The notes: generated from the sequence alone by a model not told the origin. Positions 1 to 8,432 are shown, numbered from the stretch's first letter. The stretch: DNA of 11,383 nucleotides from Hydrogenothermaceae bacterium (GCA_012961365.1 DTZN01000272.1:1-11383), one strand, 5' to 3'. Numbers and translations: made by a program.

Positions 1-1200
1 ATAGCATTTAGATATTTATTTTCTATAAAAAGTAAAGCCTTATCTTTTATGGCTTTAATTTCCCTTTTAGGGGTAATAGTTGGTGTTTCTGCACTGCTTA
101 TAACCCTTGCAGTTATGTCAGGTTTCCAATATGGCTTAAAAGAAAAAATCCTACAAACTACACCTCAGGTTATAATCCTTAAAATAACGAATAAATTCTT
201 TGATAATGAAGCAGATAGTTTAATGCAAAAGCTTGGTAATATTCCCTATGTAGAAGATTTTGAGTATTTCGTTTACTCCCAAGCTTTAGCATCTATTGGT
301 TCATCTGTGGAAAGCATATTTATAAGGGGAGTAAATCCTGAAAAAGAAAAAAGGATAATGAAACTGGACAGATTTATTATAGAAGGTTCGTTCGATAGTA
401 TTAAAAACGACAAAACAGTAATAATAGGAAAAGATTTATCTATAGCCTTAGGAGTTTCTGTTGGGGATAACATAAAACTAATTTCTCCTTTTGGAAGAAA
501 AACTGCACTAGGATATATTCCTAAAATATTAAAAGTAAAAGTTGGAGCAATTGCATATTTTGGTATATATGATTTTGATAGTTCTTTTGTTGGGATGAAT
601 ATAAAAACAGCTCAAATACTACTTGACATGAAAAATCAGATAACAGGAATACAACTACTATTAACAGACCCATACAAAGCAGAAGAAGTTTCAAAGTATT
701 TGGAAGAAAAACTTGATTTTCCTTACATGGTAAAAACTTGGATAGATATGAATAGAAGTTTATTTCAAGCTTTAGAATTTGAAAAACTTGCTATGTTTTT
801 AGTAATTGCTTTGATAGTTTTAGTTGCTTCATTTAATATTTCAAGTCTTTTAATAGCAAAATCAAGGGAAAAAAGAAAAGATATAGCAATTTTAAAGACA
901 ATAGGTGCTGATAACAGATTTATTTTAAAAGTATTTTTATGGCAAGGATTAATTCTTGGAATAGTTGGAACTATCTTAGGTATTTTAATAGGATTATCTA
1001 CTATATATGTTGTAGATACATACCAGTTGGTAAAGTTGAACCCAGAAGTTTATATGATGGAATATTTACCTCTTAAAACCTCTATTTTAGATGTTATTGT
1101 AGTCTCTATTAATTCAGTTCTTATATGTTTTGTTTCCTCAATACTTCCAGCTTATTTTGCATCAAGAGAAATACCAGCACAGGTTTTAAGATATGAGTGA
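1..1200 (+). CDS. lolC: Lipoprotein-releasing ABC transporter permease LolC/LolE (5' end outside window)
   Basis: Inner-membrane permease of the Lol system, which extracts mature lipoproteins from the inner membrane and hands them to the periplasmic carrier LolA. The frame is open from base 1 (first codons I-A-F-R-Y-L-F), and this matches the usual cytoplasmic start of LolC before helix 1, so the ATG at 49 is internal and the true start lies just upstream, probably fewer than 15 residues away. Counting from base 1: helix 1 at about 17-39, a periplasmic MacB-like domain at about 40-260, then the FtsX domain with helices at about 263-285, 311-336 and 362-383. It ends in the typical FtsX tail (LPAYFASREIPAQVLRYE). 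About 399 residues are visible against about 400-415 for the family. Only one permease is present, so it may form a homodimer; C versus E cannot be decided. It overlaps lolD by 8 nt. Confidence 0.9.
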   Translation: MAFRYLFSIKSKALSFMALISLLGVIVGVSALLITLAVMSGFQYGLKEKILQTTPQVIILKITNKFFDNEADSLMQKLGNIPYVEDFEYFVYSQALASIGSSVESIFIRGVNPEKEKRIMKLDRFIIEGSFDSIKNDKTVIIGKDLSIALGVSVGDNIKLISPFGRKTALGYIPKILKVKVGAIAYFGIYDFDSSFVGMNIKTAQILLDMKNQITGIQLLLTDPYKAEEVSKYLEEKLDFPYMVKTWIDMNRSLFQALEFEKLAMFLVIALIVLVASFNISSLLIAKSREKRKDIAILKTIGADNRFILKVFLWQGLILGIVGTILGILIGLSTIYVVDTYQLVKLNPEVYMMEYLPLKTSILDVIVVSINSVLICFVSSILPAYFASREIPAQVLRYE

Positions 1201-1879
1201 TATAGTCTTAAAAGCCGAAAATATAAAAAAAACCTTTTCCAATAAAAAAGAAAAAGTAAAAGCACTAAAAGGAATTAATTTTTCTTTAAATAAAGGACAA
1301 ATGATTGCAATTATGGGACCTTCAGGTTCAGGAAAAAGCACATTTTTACATATTCTTGGAACAATAGATACCCCAACAGAAGGAAAAGTTTATATAAATA
1401 ATGAAGATGTTTTTTCCTTAAATGAAAAAAGATTAGCAAAATTAAGAAATAAAGAAATAGGTTTTGTTTTTCAATTTCACCATTTACTTCCAGAATTTAC
1501 TGCATTAGAAAATGTAGCATTAGCTTATCTTATTTATAACAAAAGTAAAAAGGAAGCTTTTGAAAAAGCAAAGGAAATATTAGTAAATCTAGGACTAAAA
1601 GACAGACTAAATCATAAGCCATCTGAGCTTTCAGGAGGACAACAACAAAGGGTTGCAATTGCAAGAGCTATTATTAATAAACCATCTATAATAATAGCAG
1701 ATGAACCAACAGGTAATTTAGATACAAAAAATAGTAAAAAAGTTATGGAGATTTTTAAACATTTAAACGAAAAGTATAATGTGAGTATAGTCATTGCTAC
1801 ACATGACGTTAATATAGCAAAATATTGTCAAAGTATTTATTATATGGAAGATGGCTTAATTTTTAGTAAAAGTCCTTGA
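1193..1879 (+). CDS. lolD: Lipoprotein-releasing system ATP-binding protein LolD
   Basis: Cytoplasmic ATPase that powers the LolC/E permease. All ABC motifs are visible in this 228-residue protein: Walker A GPSGSGKST (42-50), Q-loop glutamine Q94 within FVFQFHHLLPEFTALENV, signature LSGGQQQ (146-152), Walker B IIIADE (166-171) with the D-loop NLD just after, and H-loop H204 in ATHD. Length is normal for the MacB/LolD/FtsE group. The FHHLLPEFTALENV stretch after the Q-loop is typical of LolD, and the adjacent permease supports this over MacB or FtsE. The ATG lies inside the last codons of the permease gene (8-nt overlap), with a weak AGG at 1181-1183, so translation is probably coupled. It ends with TGA. 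Confidence 0.93.
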   Translation: MSDIVLKAENIKKTFSNKKEKVKALKGINFSLNKGQMIAIMGPSGSGKSTFLHILGTIDTPTEGKVYINNEDVFSLNEKRLAKLRNKEIGFVFQFHHLLPEFTALENVALAYLIYNKSKKEAFEKAKEILVNLGLKDRLNHKPSELSGGQQQRVAIARAIINKPSIIIADEPTGNLDTKNSKKVMEIFKHLNEKYNVSIVIATHDVNIAKYCQSIYYMEDGLIFSKSP

Positions 1880-1894
1880 AATTTTTAAGAAGAG

Positions 1895-1900
1895 TATAAT
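1895..1900 (+). promoter_or_regulatory. Possible -10 element ahead of clpC
   Basis: A perfect TATAAT lies in the 66-nt gap between lolD and clpC, 45 nt before the clpC ATG. There is no good -35: the nearest TTGAAA (1876-1881) is only 13 nt away. In such AT-rich DNA a TATAAT can arise by chance. I saw no CIRCE or CtsR-type operator in the gap. Confidence 0.25.
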
Positions 1901-1930
1901 ATTCATAAGAGCTTTTATATAAAATTAAAA

Positions 1931-1937
1931 AAGAGGT
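1931..1937 (+). promoter_or_regulatory. Ribosome binding site of clpC
   Basis: AAGAGGT lies 8 nt before the ATG at 1946. It fixes that start, which also gives the standard Clp N-terminus MFEKFTERARKV. Confidence 0.7.
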
Positions 1938-1945
1938 ATTTAGTC

Positions 1946-4405
1946 ATGTTTGAAAAATTTACTGAAAGGGCTAGAAAAGTAATATTAAATGCAAGGGAAA
2001 TAGCTTTAGAATATAAAAATAATTATTTAGGTAGCGAACATTTACTTCTTTCTCTATTAGAAGAAGAGGATATACCAGTTCTGGTTTTATCTAGATTTGG
2101 ATTAACTATCGATAAGGTAAAGAGAACTTTAACTGCCCAAATGGTAAAAGGTTCACATGTAGGGGAAGTTTTATTTGCTCCTGATGCAAAAAGGGTTTTA
2201 GAATTTGCTGTAGAAGAAGCTAGAATTTTACATCACCAGTTTGTAGGACCAGAACATCTCTTAATAGGAATAGTTAGAGAAAAAACAGGACTTGGTGGTA
2301 GAGTTTTAAGAGGGTTTGGAATAGATGAATATTCTATCAGAAGAGAAATTTTACAAATACTTGGAGAAATACCTCCTCAAGAACAGGTTAAGCAGGTTCC
2401 AACTCCTAATATAGATAGATTTTCAAGAGATTTAACAGCATTAGCAAGGGAAGGAAAGTTAGACCCTGTTGTTGGAAGAGATAAAGAGATAGATAGGGTT
2501 ATACAAATATTATCTAGGAGAAGAAAAAACAATCCAGTTTTAATAGGAGAACCGGGAGTTGGTAAAACATCTATAGTTGAAGGATTAGCTCAAAGAATAG
2601 CTGATAAAACAGTTCCAGAGCCATTACAGGGGAAAAGAATAGTTGCTTTAGATTTAGCAGCGTTAGTTGCAGGAACAAAATACAGAGGTCAATTTGAAGA
2701 AAGACTTAAAAATATACTAAAAGAACTGGAAAAAGCTCCTTATATAATCCTATTTATAGATGAGCTTCATACACTTGTTGGAGCAGGAGCTGCTGAAGGC
2801 TCAATAGATGCTTCAAATATGTTAAAACCTGCTTTAGCAAGAGGAGAAATACAGGTAATAGGAGCTACAACAATTGATGAATACAGAAAATATATAGAAA
2901 AAGATGGAGCTTTAGAAAGAAGATTTCAACCTGTTTTAGTAGAACCGCCTTCTCCAGAAGATGCAATAAAAATACTAATGGGATTAAAACACAAATTTGA
3001 AGAATTCCATGAGGTCGAATATACAAAAGAAGCTATAGAAAAAGCAGTAGAATACTCTGTTAAATACATTACAGATAGACAGCTTCCAGATAAAGCAATA
3101 GACCTTATAGACGAAGCAGGTGCGTGGGTAAGATTAAGAGAGCTAGAACTTCCTCCAAAACTTAAGAAATTAGAAGAAAAGATAAAGAAAATAGAGGAAG
3201 AAAAAGCTCAAGCAGCTAAAGAACAAGATTATGAAAAAGCAGCTAAACTCAGAGATGAAGAACTTAAGCTTAGGGCTAAGTTTGAAACATTAAAGGCAGA
3301 ATGGAAGGATAAGAAAAAAGTTAAAAAACCAAAAGTTAAAGTAGAAGATATTGCTCAAGTTGTTGCAAAATGGACAGGAATACCTGTTGCAAGACTAACA
3401 GAAACAGAGGCAGAAAAATTACTGCATATAGAAGAAGAACTACATAAGAGAGTTGTTGACCAAGATGAGGCTATAAAAACAATATCTAAAGCTATAAGAA
3501 GAAATAGTGTAGGATTGAAAGGACAACATAGACCTATTGGAGTGTTTATGTTCTTAGGACCTACAGGAGTGGGTAAAACAGAAACAGCAAAAGCATTAGC
3601 AGAATATTTGTTTGGAACAGAGGAAGCCTTAGTTAGATTTGATATGTCTGAATACATGGAATAGCATACAGTTTCTAGATTAATCGGAGCACCTCCAGGA
3701 TATGTAGGTTATGAAGAAGGAGGGCAACTAACAGAAGCAGTTAGAAGAAGACCTTACTCTGTTTTATTGTTTGATGAAATAGAAAAAGCACACCCAGATG
3801 TATTTAACATATTTTTACAAATTTTTGATGATGGAAGATTAACAGACTCTTTTGGAAGAGTAGTTGATTTTAGCAATACTATTATCATTATGACTTCTAA
3901 CCTTGGGGCAAGATTAATACTTGAAAGTAATAAAATGGGATTTGAGCAAAAATCTACACTTTTAGATTATGAAGAAATGAAAAAGAATGTTTTACAACAA
4001 GTGAAAAAACATTTCTCACCAGAATTTTTAAACAGGTTAGATGACATAATTGTATTTAAGCCATTGGATAGAGAAGTTGTTAAAGGTATAATTGATATTC
4101 AATTAAAAGATATAAATAAAAGGTTAAGTGAATGGGAAATTACTGTAAAACTTTCAAAGAAATTTGTAGATTATCTTATAGACAAGGAATTCAAACCAGA
4201 GTATGGAGCAAGAAGTATAAAAAGAGCTTTACAATCTTTAGTAGAGGACTTACTAGCAGAAGAAATATTGAAAGGGAAATTACCTGCAGGGTCTATTGCA
4301 GAAATAACAATTTCAAAAGATGGAAATCCTACAATAAAAGTGAAAAAGTCAAAGAAACAGGTAAAACAAAGAAAATCCAAAAAAGAAACAGTTCAAACAG
4401 CTTAA
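1946..4405 (+). pseudogene. clpC: ATP-dependent Clp unfoldase ClpC, interrupted by an in-frame TAG
   Basis: Hexameric AAA+ unfoldase that feeds substrates to the ClpP protease. Domains in order: Clp N-terminal repeats (about 1-145); AAA1 with Walker A GEPGVGKT (201-208) and Walker B D272-E273; a coiled-coil middle region with a UVR-like motif EQDYEKAAKLRDEE (426-439), which marks ClpC rather than ClpB; AAA2 with Walker A GPTGVGKT (538-545) and Walker B D610-E611 (LLFDEIEKAHPDV); the C-terminal small domain with YGARSIKRAL; and a Lys-rich tail. Codon 573 (3662-3664) is TAG, where relatives have Lys (MSEYMEKHTVSRLIG), a one-base AAG to TAG change. The frame is otherwise open for 819 codons, the normal ClpC length. 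As written, the product would be 572 residues and lack most of AAA2. No internal start with a ribosome site is evident after the stop. Sequence error or a recent nonsense mutation are the main options. Confidence 0.9.
3662..3664 (+). other. In-frame amber codon within clpC
   Basis: TAG at codon 573, between Walker A and Walker B of AAA2. The same frame stays open and well conserved for 246 more codons. TAG serves as a normal stop elsewhere in the window (8407-8409 and 11052-11054), which argues against general recoding. Confidence 0.95.
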
Positions 4406-6765
4406 ATATATTAGGAGGGTTTTTCCTCCTTTTATTTGTTTTTTTATTCTTTTTCCCTTCCTATGCAGAAGAAAAAACTTCAAATTCTACTCTTAATGAA
4501 AGCTATACAAAAACTGTAGAAAAAGTTTATAAGCTGGAAAAAATAGAAATAAGAGGTCTTAAATATATAAAACCTGAAATAATAAAACCTTTAATTTCTT
4601 TTAAAAAAGGAGCAATAGTTGTTAGAGATGATATTGTTTCTACTTTAAAGGATTTATATAAACTTGGTTATTTTAGGGAAATAGAAACTTATACAAGGTA
4701 TACTGAAAATGGAATAGATTTAATATTTGTCTTTAAAGAACTACCTGTTGTTCAAAAAATTGAATTTGAAGGAAACGAAGATATACCTACTGAAGATTTA
4801 ATACAAGAGCTAGGTATAGAAGAAAAAAGAGAAGAAGTAGGAAAGGCTTTATTTTTTTCAACCTTAGGTCCTGAATTAACCAAGAAATTATACTCTCCAA
4901 AAAAGGGGCTTGGAAGGGTCTTCTCAATAGAAGAAATAGAACAAATGAGAAAAAAAATCCTTAAATATTATGAAAAGAAAGGATATTATAAGGTAAAAGT
5001 TGATTATTACTTCAAAGGTAATATACTTGTTTTCCAAATAGAAGAAGGAAAAAAGGCATATATAAAAGATATTATTATAATTGGTAATAAACAACTTGAT
5101 GAAGATGAAATTAAAGATGTAATGGAAACTAAAGAAAGGAATATATGGAAATTAAGAATACACCCCAAGTTAGAAAAAGAAGTTTTATACGAAGATATTG
5201 AAAGAATAAGGGAGCTTTACTTAAATAAAGGATTTTTTGAAGTTGAAGTAAGTGAGCCTGAAATACAGCTAAAAAAAGGAGAGGAATATTACATTTTTAT
5301 AAAAATTAAAGAAGGTCCAAGATATAAACTTTCTGCTATTGAGTTTAAAAATAACTCTTTATACACAAGAGATGAAATCTTAGAAAGGTTTAAAAGAGAT
5401 TTAAAAATAGGAGATTACTACAATGGAGAAATTATAAGAAAAATAAAAGAAGAAATTACAAATAAATACACAGAACTTGGATATTTATTTACCAGAGTAG
5501 AAGATGAAAAAATTCTTGATAAGCAAAATAAACTTGTAAAAGTAGTTTATAACATAAATAAAGGAAATATATATTATGTTAATTTTGTTAATATTTCTGG
5601 AAATTATGAGTCCAGAGACTATGTAATAAGAAGAGAACTTAGATTTGCGCCAGGGGATTTATTCAAACGAAAAGATTTATTTAGGTCTCAGGCAAGACTA
5701 TATAGATTAGGATTTTACAATGGTATAGGATTTAATCCTAAATTTAGAGGCGATAATAAACTTGATGTCGATGTTAATGTTCAAGAAAGATTTACAGGAC
5801 AAATATCTATAGGAGCAGGATATAGTCAGCTTACAGGTTTATCTTTATTTGCTTCTATAAGAAAAGGTAATTTTATGGGAACAGGAGATACTGCTAGCTT
5901 ATCTCTAAGTATTGGTTCTCAATATAGAAACAATGAAATCTCATACCTTCATAAATGGGCATTTTACAGACCTCTTGATTTAGGGTTTAGTTTGTATGAT
6001 AAATATGTTGATTATGGAACCTTTATTTCACAAAAGTTAGGATTTTCTCCTTCTATATCTATGGAATTTAAAGAGTATTATAGGACAGGTATAGGTCTAA
6101 CACTAGAAAAAGGGAATATAAAAAATGTTCAACCAGAAGCGCCTCTTTATATACAAAGACAAGCAGGACCTTATGAATTATATAGTATTTATTGGTATAT
6201 AAACAGAAATAATTTAGACAATCCAATATTACCAACTCAAGGTTCAGATTTATCATTAAATATAAAGCTTGGAACAGGAACAAGAGATTTTTATAAACTT
6301 GTTTCTAGTGCTAGTTTTATAATACCAGACCACATTTTATGGACAGATTTTATTTTTTCATTTAAGTTTAGATATGGTTTTGTTAAACCTATAAACAAAG
6401 AAATACCTCTTGATGAATACTTCTTTGTTGGTGGCGATTTTACTATAAGAGGATTTAATTATGGTATGGCAGGTCCTTATGATGATGCTTTAAATCCATT
6501 GGGAGCTGAAAACGAGCTTATTTTAAATTATCAACTAAGTCATCCTCTTATTGAAAAATTTTTGTGGGGTTATATTTTTGTAGACCAAGGAAGGGGTTTT
6601 AATTCTTTCGAAGAACTTAAGTCAAAAATATATACATCCTATGGATTAGGTTTAAAAATTATAACGCCAATGGCACCTATTGATATATATTATGGAGTAG
6701 TCGCAAATCCTCCTCCTAGAGTAGGAAAATCTAGATTTGGATTTGTTTTAGGAACATTTTTCTAA
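4132..6765 (+). CDS. bamA: Outer-membrane protein assembly factor BamA (true start unresolved)
   Basis: Omp85-family core of the Bam complex, which folds and inserts beta-barrel proteins into the outer membrane. The coordinate 4132 is only the nearest in-frame ATG; there is no other ATG, GTG or TTG in this frame before the mature protein. Residues 1-92 from that ATG mostly read clpC codons in the wrong frame and are unlikely to be real. The signal peptide core is at 93-108, with cleavage after PSYA (112). The mature part is about 765 residues, normal for BamA: five POTRA domains at about 133-204, 205-308, 309-395, 396-478 and 479-549, then a beta-barrel at about 550-877. The barrel has the loop-6 IRGF motif (772-775) and a C-terminal beta-signal ending in aromatic residues (FVLGTFF). 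The true start probably lies between 4370 and 4410, at a non-standard codon or one lost to a base change. bamA is followed 12 nt later by the znuA-like gene. Confidence 0.9.
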   Translation: MGNYCKTFKEICRLSYRQGIQTRVWSKKYKKSFTIFSRGLTSRRNIEREITCRVYCRNNNFKRWKSYNKSEKVKETGKTKKIQKRNSSNSLNILGGFFLLLFVFLFFFPSYAEEKTSNSTLNESYTKTVEKVYKLEKIEIRGLKYIKPEIIKPLISFKKGAIVVRDDIVSTLKDLYKLGYFREIETYTRYTENGIDLIFVFKELPVVQKIEFEGNEDIPTEDLIQELGIEEKREEVGKALFFSTLGPELTKKLYSPKKGLGRVFSIEEIEQMRKKILKYYEKKGYYKVKVDYYFKGNILVFQIEEGKKAYIKDIIIIGNKQLDEDEIKDVMETKERNIWKLRIHPKLEKEVLYEDIERIRELYLNKGFFEVEVSEPEIQLKKGEEYYIFIKIKEGPRYKLSAIEFKNNSLYTRDEILERFKRDLKIGDYYNGEIIRKIKEEITNKYTELGYLFTRVEDEKILDKQNKLVKVVYNINKGNIYYVNFVNISGNYESRDYVIRRELRFAPGDLFKRKDLFRSQARLYRLGFYNGIGFNPKFRGDNKLDVDVNVQERFTGQISIGAGYSQLTGLSLFASIRKGNFMGTGDTASLSLSIGSQYRNNEISYLHKWAFYRPLDLGFSLYDKYVDYGTFISQKLGFSPSISMEFKEYYRTGIGLTLEKGNIKNVQPEAPLYIQRQAGPYELYSIYWYINRNNLDNPILPTQGSDLSLNIKLGTGTRDFYKLVSSASFIIPDHILWTDFIFSFKFRYGFVKPINKEIPLDEYFFVGGDFTIRGFNYGMAGPYDDALNPLGAENELILNYQLSHPLIEKFLWGYIFVDQGRGFNSFEELKSKIYTSYGLGLKIITPMAPIDIYYGVVANPPPRVGKSRFGFVLGTFF
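4413..4445 (+). terminator. Terminator-shaped hairpin with T-rich tail just after clpC
   Basis: AGGAGG (4413-4418) pairs perfectly with CCTCCT (4425-4430) around a six-base GTTTTT loop. A T-rich tail follows (4431-4445, ending in T7 at 4439-4445). It starts 8 nt after the clpC stop, so it looks like an intrinsic terminator for the upstream genes. The same bases, read in the bamA frame, encode the hydrophobic core of the BamA signal peptide, and the left arm is a perfect Shine-Dalgarno sequence, so it may instead be signal-peptide coding sequence that folds by chance. The six-pair stem is GC-rich against a very AT-rich background. Confidence 0.5.
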
Positions 6766-6769
6766 GGAG
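6766..6769 (+). promoter_or_regulatory. Ribosome binding site of the znuA-like gene
   Basis: GGAG directly follows the bamA stop codon, 8 nt before the ATG at 6778. It supports that start, which begins a good signal peptide. Confidence 0.6.
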
Positions 6770-6777
6770 AAAGCTTA

Positions 6778-7664
6778 ATGAGGCTTTTAATAATATTTGT
6801 ATTAACCTTATTTAGCATGTCCTTTGCAAATGCAAAGGTAAAAATAATAACAACTATAAAACCTCTTGCAGATATAGCAAAGGAAGTATGCAATCAAAAT
6901 TGTGAGGTTGATTATATAATTCCTACGAATATTTCCTTACATAATTATGAATATAAGTATTCAGATTTAAAAAAAATATATTCAGCAGATTTTTTTGTTT
7001 TTATTGGCTCTGGGGAACCTCAAATAAAAAATATTATCCTAAATATAAAAAAAGAAAATTTAATTCCAATTTATGAAGTTGATGGTATTTATTTAATACG
7101 AAAATATGAATTTGAAAAACATAATTATAATAAAAATAAGAATTACCATAATAAAGATGAACTATTTCACCCTGCAATCTGGCTAGATCCTGAGAATGCA
7201 AAAAAATAGCCCTTTATATTGCAAAAAAACTATCAGAAAAAGACAAAGTTAATAAAAATAAATACTTATTAAATTACAAAAGCTTTGAAGAAAAAATCAA
7301 CAATTTAATTACATATGGTAAAAATAAACTATCTAAACTGAAAAATAAAGACTTTATTTCTTATCATTATCTATATCCATATTTCACAAACAGATTTTCA
7401 CTTAATTATCTTGCAGTTATTGAGTTAGGTCATGGAAAAAAACCAACAATAAAACATCTTAATTATATAATAAACTTGATAAAAATAAAGAAAATACCTA
7501 CAATTTTTGTATCTAAACAGTTTTATAACGAAAGGTATTTAAGACTTTTAAAAGAAAATGTATCTGTAAATATTATGAAGTTAGACCCATTTGGAGAAGG
7601 AAAAAATTATATAAACACTATTAAAGCTATTATAGATAAAGTTTATAAAGGGTTAAATATATAA
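6778..7664 (+). pseudogene. ZnuA-like periplasmic metal-binding protein (ABC cluster A-I), -1 frameshift
   Basis: Solute-binding lipoprotein-like receptor for Zn2+ or Mn2+ uptake. The signal peptide is MRLLIIFVLTLFSMSFANA. The first frame runs to TAG at 7207-7209. Homology continues in the -1 frame to TAA at 7662, and one extra A in the A7 run at 7200-7206 restores a 295-residue protein, the usual size. Likely metal ligands: His in LHNYE (near residue 55), His in HPAIWLDP (the equivalent of the family's HIWLDP), His in SYHYLYPYFTNRFSL (equivalent to the SHDAFGYF region), and Asp in KLDPFGEG. The region before HPAIWLDP is Asn/Lys-rich with a few His, a reduced version of the ZnuA His-rich loop. 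No ABC permease or ATPase for it is in the window. As written the product would be 143 residues and lack the second lobe. Zinc versus manganese cannot be decided. Confidence 0.85.
7200..7206 (+). other. A7 run where the znuA-like frame shifts by -1
   Basis: The 0-frame reads GCA-AAA-AAA-TAG. Slipping back one base gives A-K-K-I-A-L-Y and continues the family match. The -1 frame has a stop (TGA) at 7191-7193, so the shift must lie between 7194 and 7206. A-AAA-AAA is also a classic -1 slippery heptamer. Confidence 0.85.
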
Positions 7665-7665
7665 A

Positions 7666-8409
7666 ATGAACGATTTTTTAAAGATTAATATAAATAGTCA
7701 GTTTGCAGTAATAGGAGATAGCCACGGTTGTTATTATGAGTTTAAAGAACTTTTAGAAAAAATTTGGGAAAACTATGGAAAAGATACCTTTATTATAAGT
7801 GTTGGGGATAATATAGATAGGGGAGATTATAATTTAGATACCCTAAACTATTGTATTGAGCTTTTTGAAAAAGGAAAATTTATAGAAGTTCAATCAAACC
7901 ATATGGATAAATTTGTGAGATGGTTGAAAGGTAATAAGGTAAAAGTAAGTTATGGTCTTCAAAAAACAGTTGAAGAATTTCAATCTCTTTCCATTTCTTT
8001 ACAGGAAAAACTTAAAGAAAAAATACTAAATTACTGGGAAAAATTACCTCTTTATATAATAGTAAATGGCGATACAATTATAGCCCATGCAGGAATAAAA
8101 GACGAATATATTGGAAAAAAAGACAAAGAAGTAAGAAGCTTTGTTCTATACGGAGCAATAACTGGAAAGTTTTTAGAAAATGGTTTCCCTGAAAGATTAG
8201 ATTGGACTAAATGGAGAAAATTAGATGAAAAATCTCCAAAGATAATATATGGGCACCAAGTTTTTGAGGAACCTTATGTAAATAACAGAGCTTATGGAAT
8301 AGATACAGGGTGTGTTTTAGGAAATAAATTAACTGCCTATTTACCAAAATTAGATAAGTTTGAATTTGTGAAAGCAAAAAAACAGTATTACTCATTTGCA
8401 GTAAAATAG
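7666..8409 (+). CDS. PPP-family metallophosphoesterase (PrpE/ApaH-like)
   Basis: A 247-residue cytoplasmic calcineurin-like phosphoesterase with a two-metal active site. Motifs: GDSHG (17-21), GDNIDRG (47-53), SNH with H79, AHAG with H141, YGHQVF with H197, followed by the GIDTGCVLGNKLTAYLP strand typical of PrpE, ApaH and lambda-type phosphatases. The third motif is normally GNH(D/E); here it reads SNHM, so the usual glycine and acidic residue are missing, although the metal-binding Asn and His are kept. Substrate is uncertain: diadenosine tetraphosphate hydrolysis and Ser/Thr phosphoprotein dephosphorylation are both possible in this family. The ATG follows the previous stop by one base, and the nearest ribosome-site-like AAAGGG (7647-7652) is 13 nt away, so translation is probably coupled to the gene before it. 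Confidence 0.8.
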   Translation: MNDFLKININSQFAVIGDSHGCYYEFKELLEKIWENYGKDTFIISVGDNIDRGDYNLDTLNYCIELFEKGKFIEVQSNHMDKFVRWLKGNKVKVSYGLQKTVEEFQSLSISLQEKLKEKILNYWEKLPLYIIVNGDTIIAHAGIKDEYIGKKDKEVRSFVLYGAITGKFLENGFPERLDWTKWRKLDEKSPKIIYGHQVFEEPYVNNRAYGIDTGCVLGNKLTAYLPKLDKFEFVKAKKQYYSFAVK

Positions 8410-8413
8410 CTTT

Positions 8414-8418
8414 GGAGG
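8414..8418 (+). promoter_or_regulatory. Ribosome binding site of the agmatine deiminase gene, long spacing
   Basis: GGAGG lies 14 nt before the ATG at 8433, longer than usual. An in-frame TAA sits directly before that ATG (8430-8432), so no earlier start in this frame is possible. Confidence 0.55.
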
Positions 8419-8432
8419 TTTTTCTTTCATAA

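Noticed and set aside
1880..1945. CtsR or CIRCE operator ahead of clpC
   Set aside because: No GGTCAAA tandem repeat and no CIRCE inverted repeat can be seen in the 66-nt gap.
3662..3664. Amber codon decoded as pyrrolysine or another amino acid throughout the genome
   Set aside because: TAG is used as an ordinary stop in the phosphatase gene and at the end of the membrane protein. The site normally holds lysine in a protein not known to use pyrrolysine.
3767..4405. Separate gene starting at TTG 3767 (a stand-alone ClpC C-terminal protein)
   Set aside because: It is simply the clpC frame after the TAG. The TTG lies within the conserved AAA2 Walker B strand, has no ribosome site, and would leave out part of the domain.
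7476..7664. Separate small gene of 62 codons
   Set aside because: It is the C-terminal end of the frameshifted znuA-like protein, whose frame runs open from the A7 slip.
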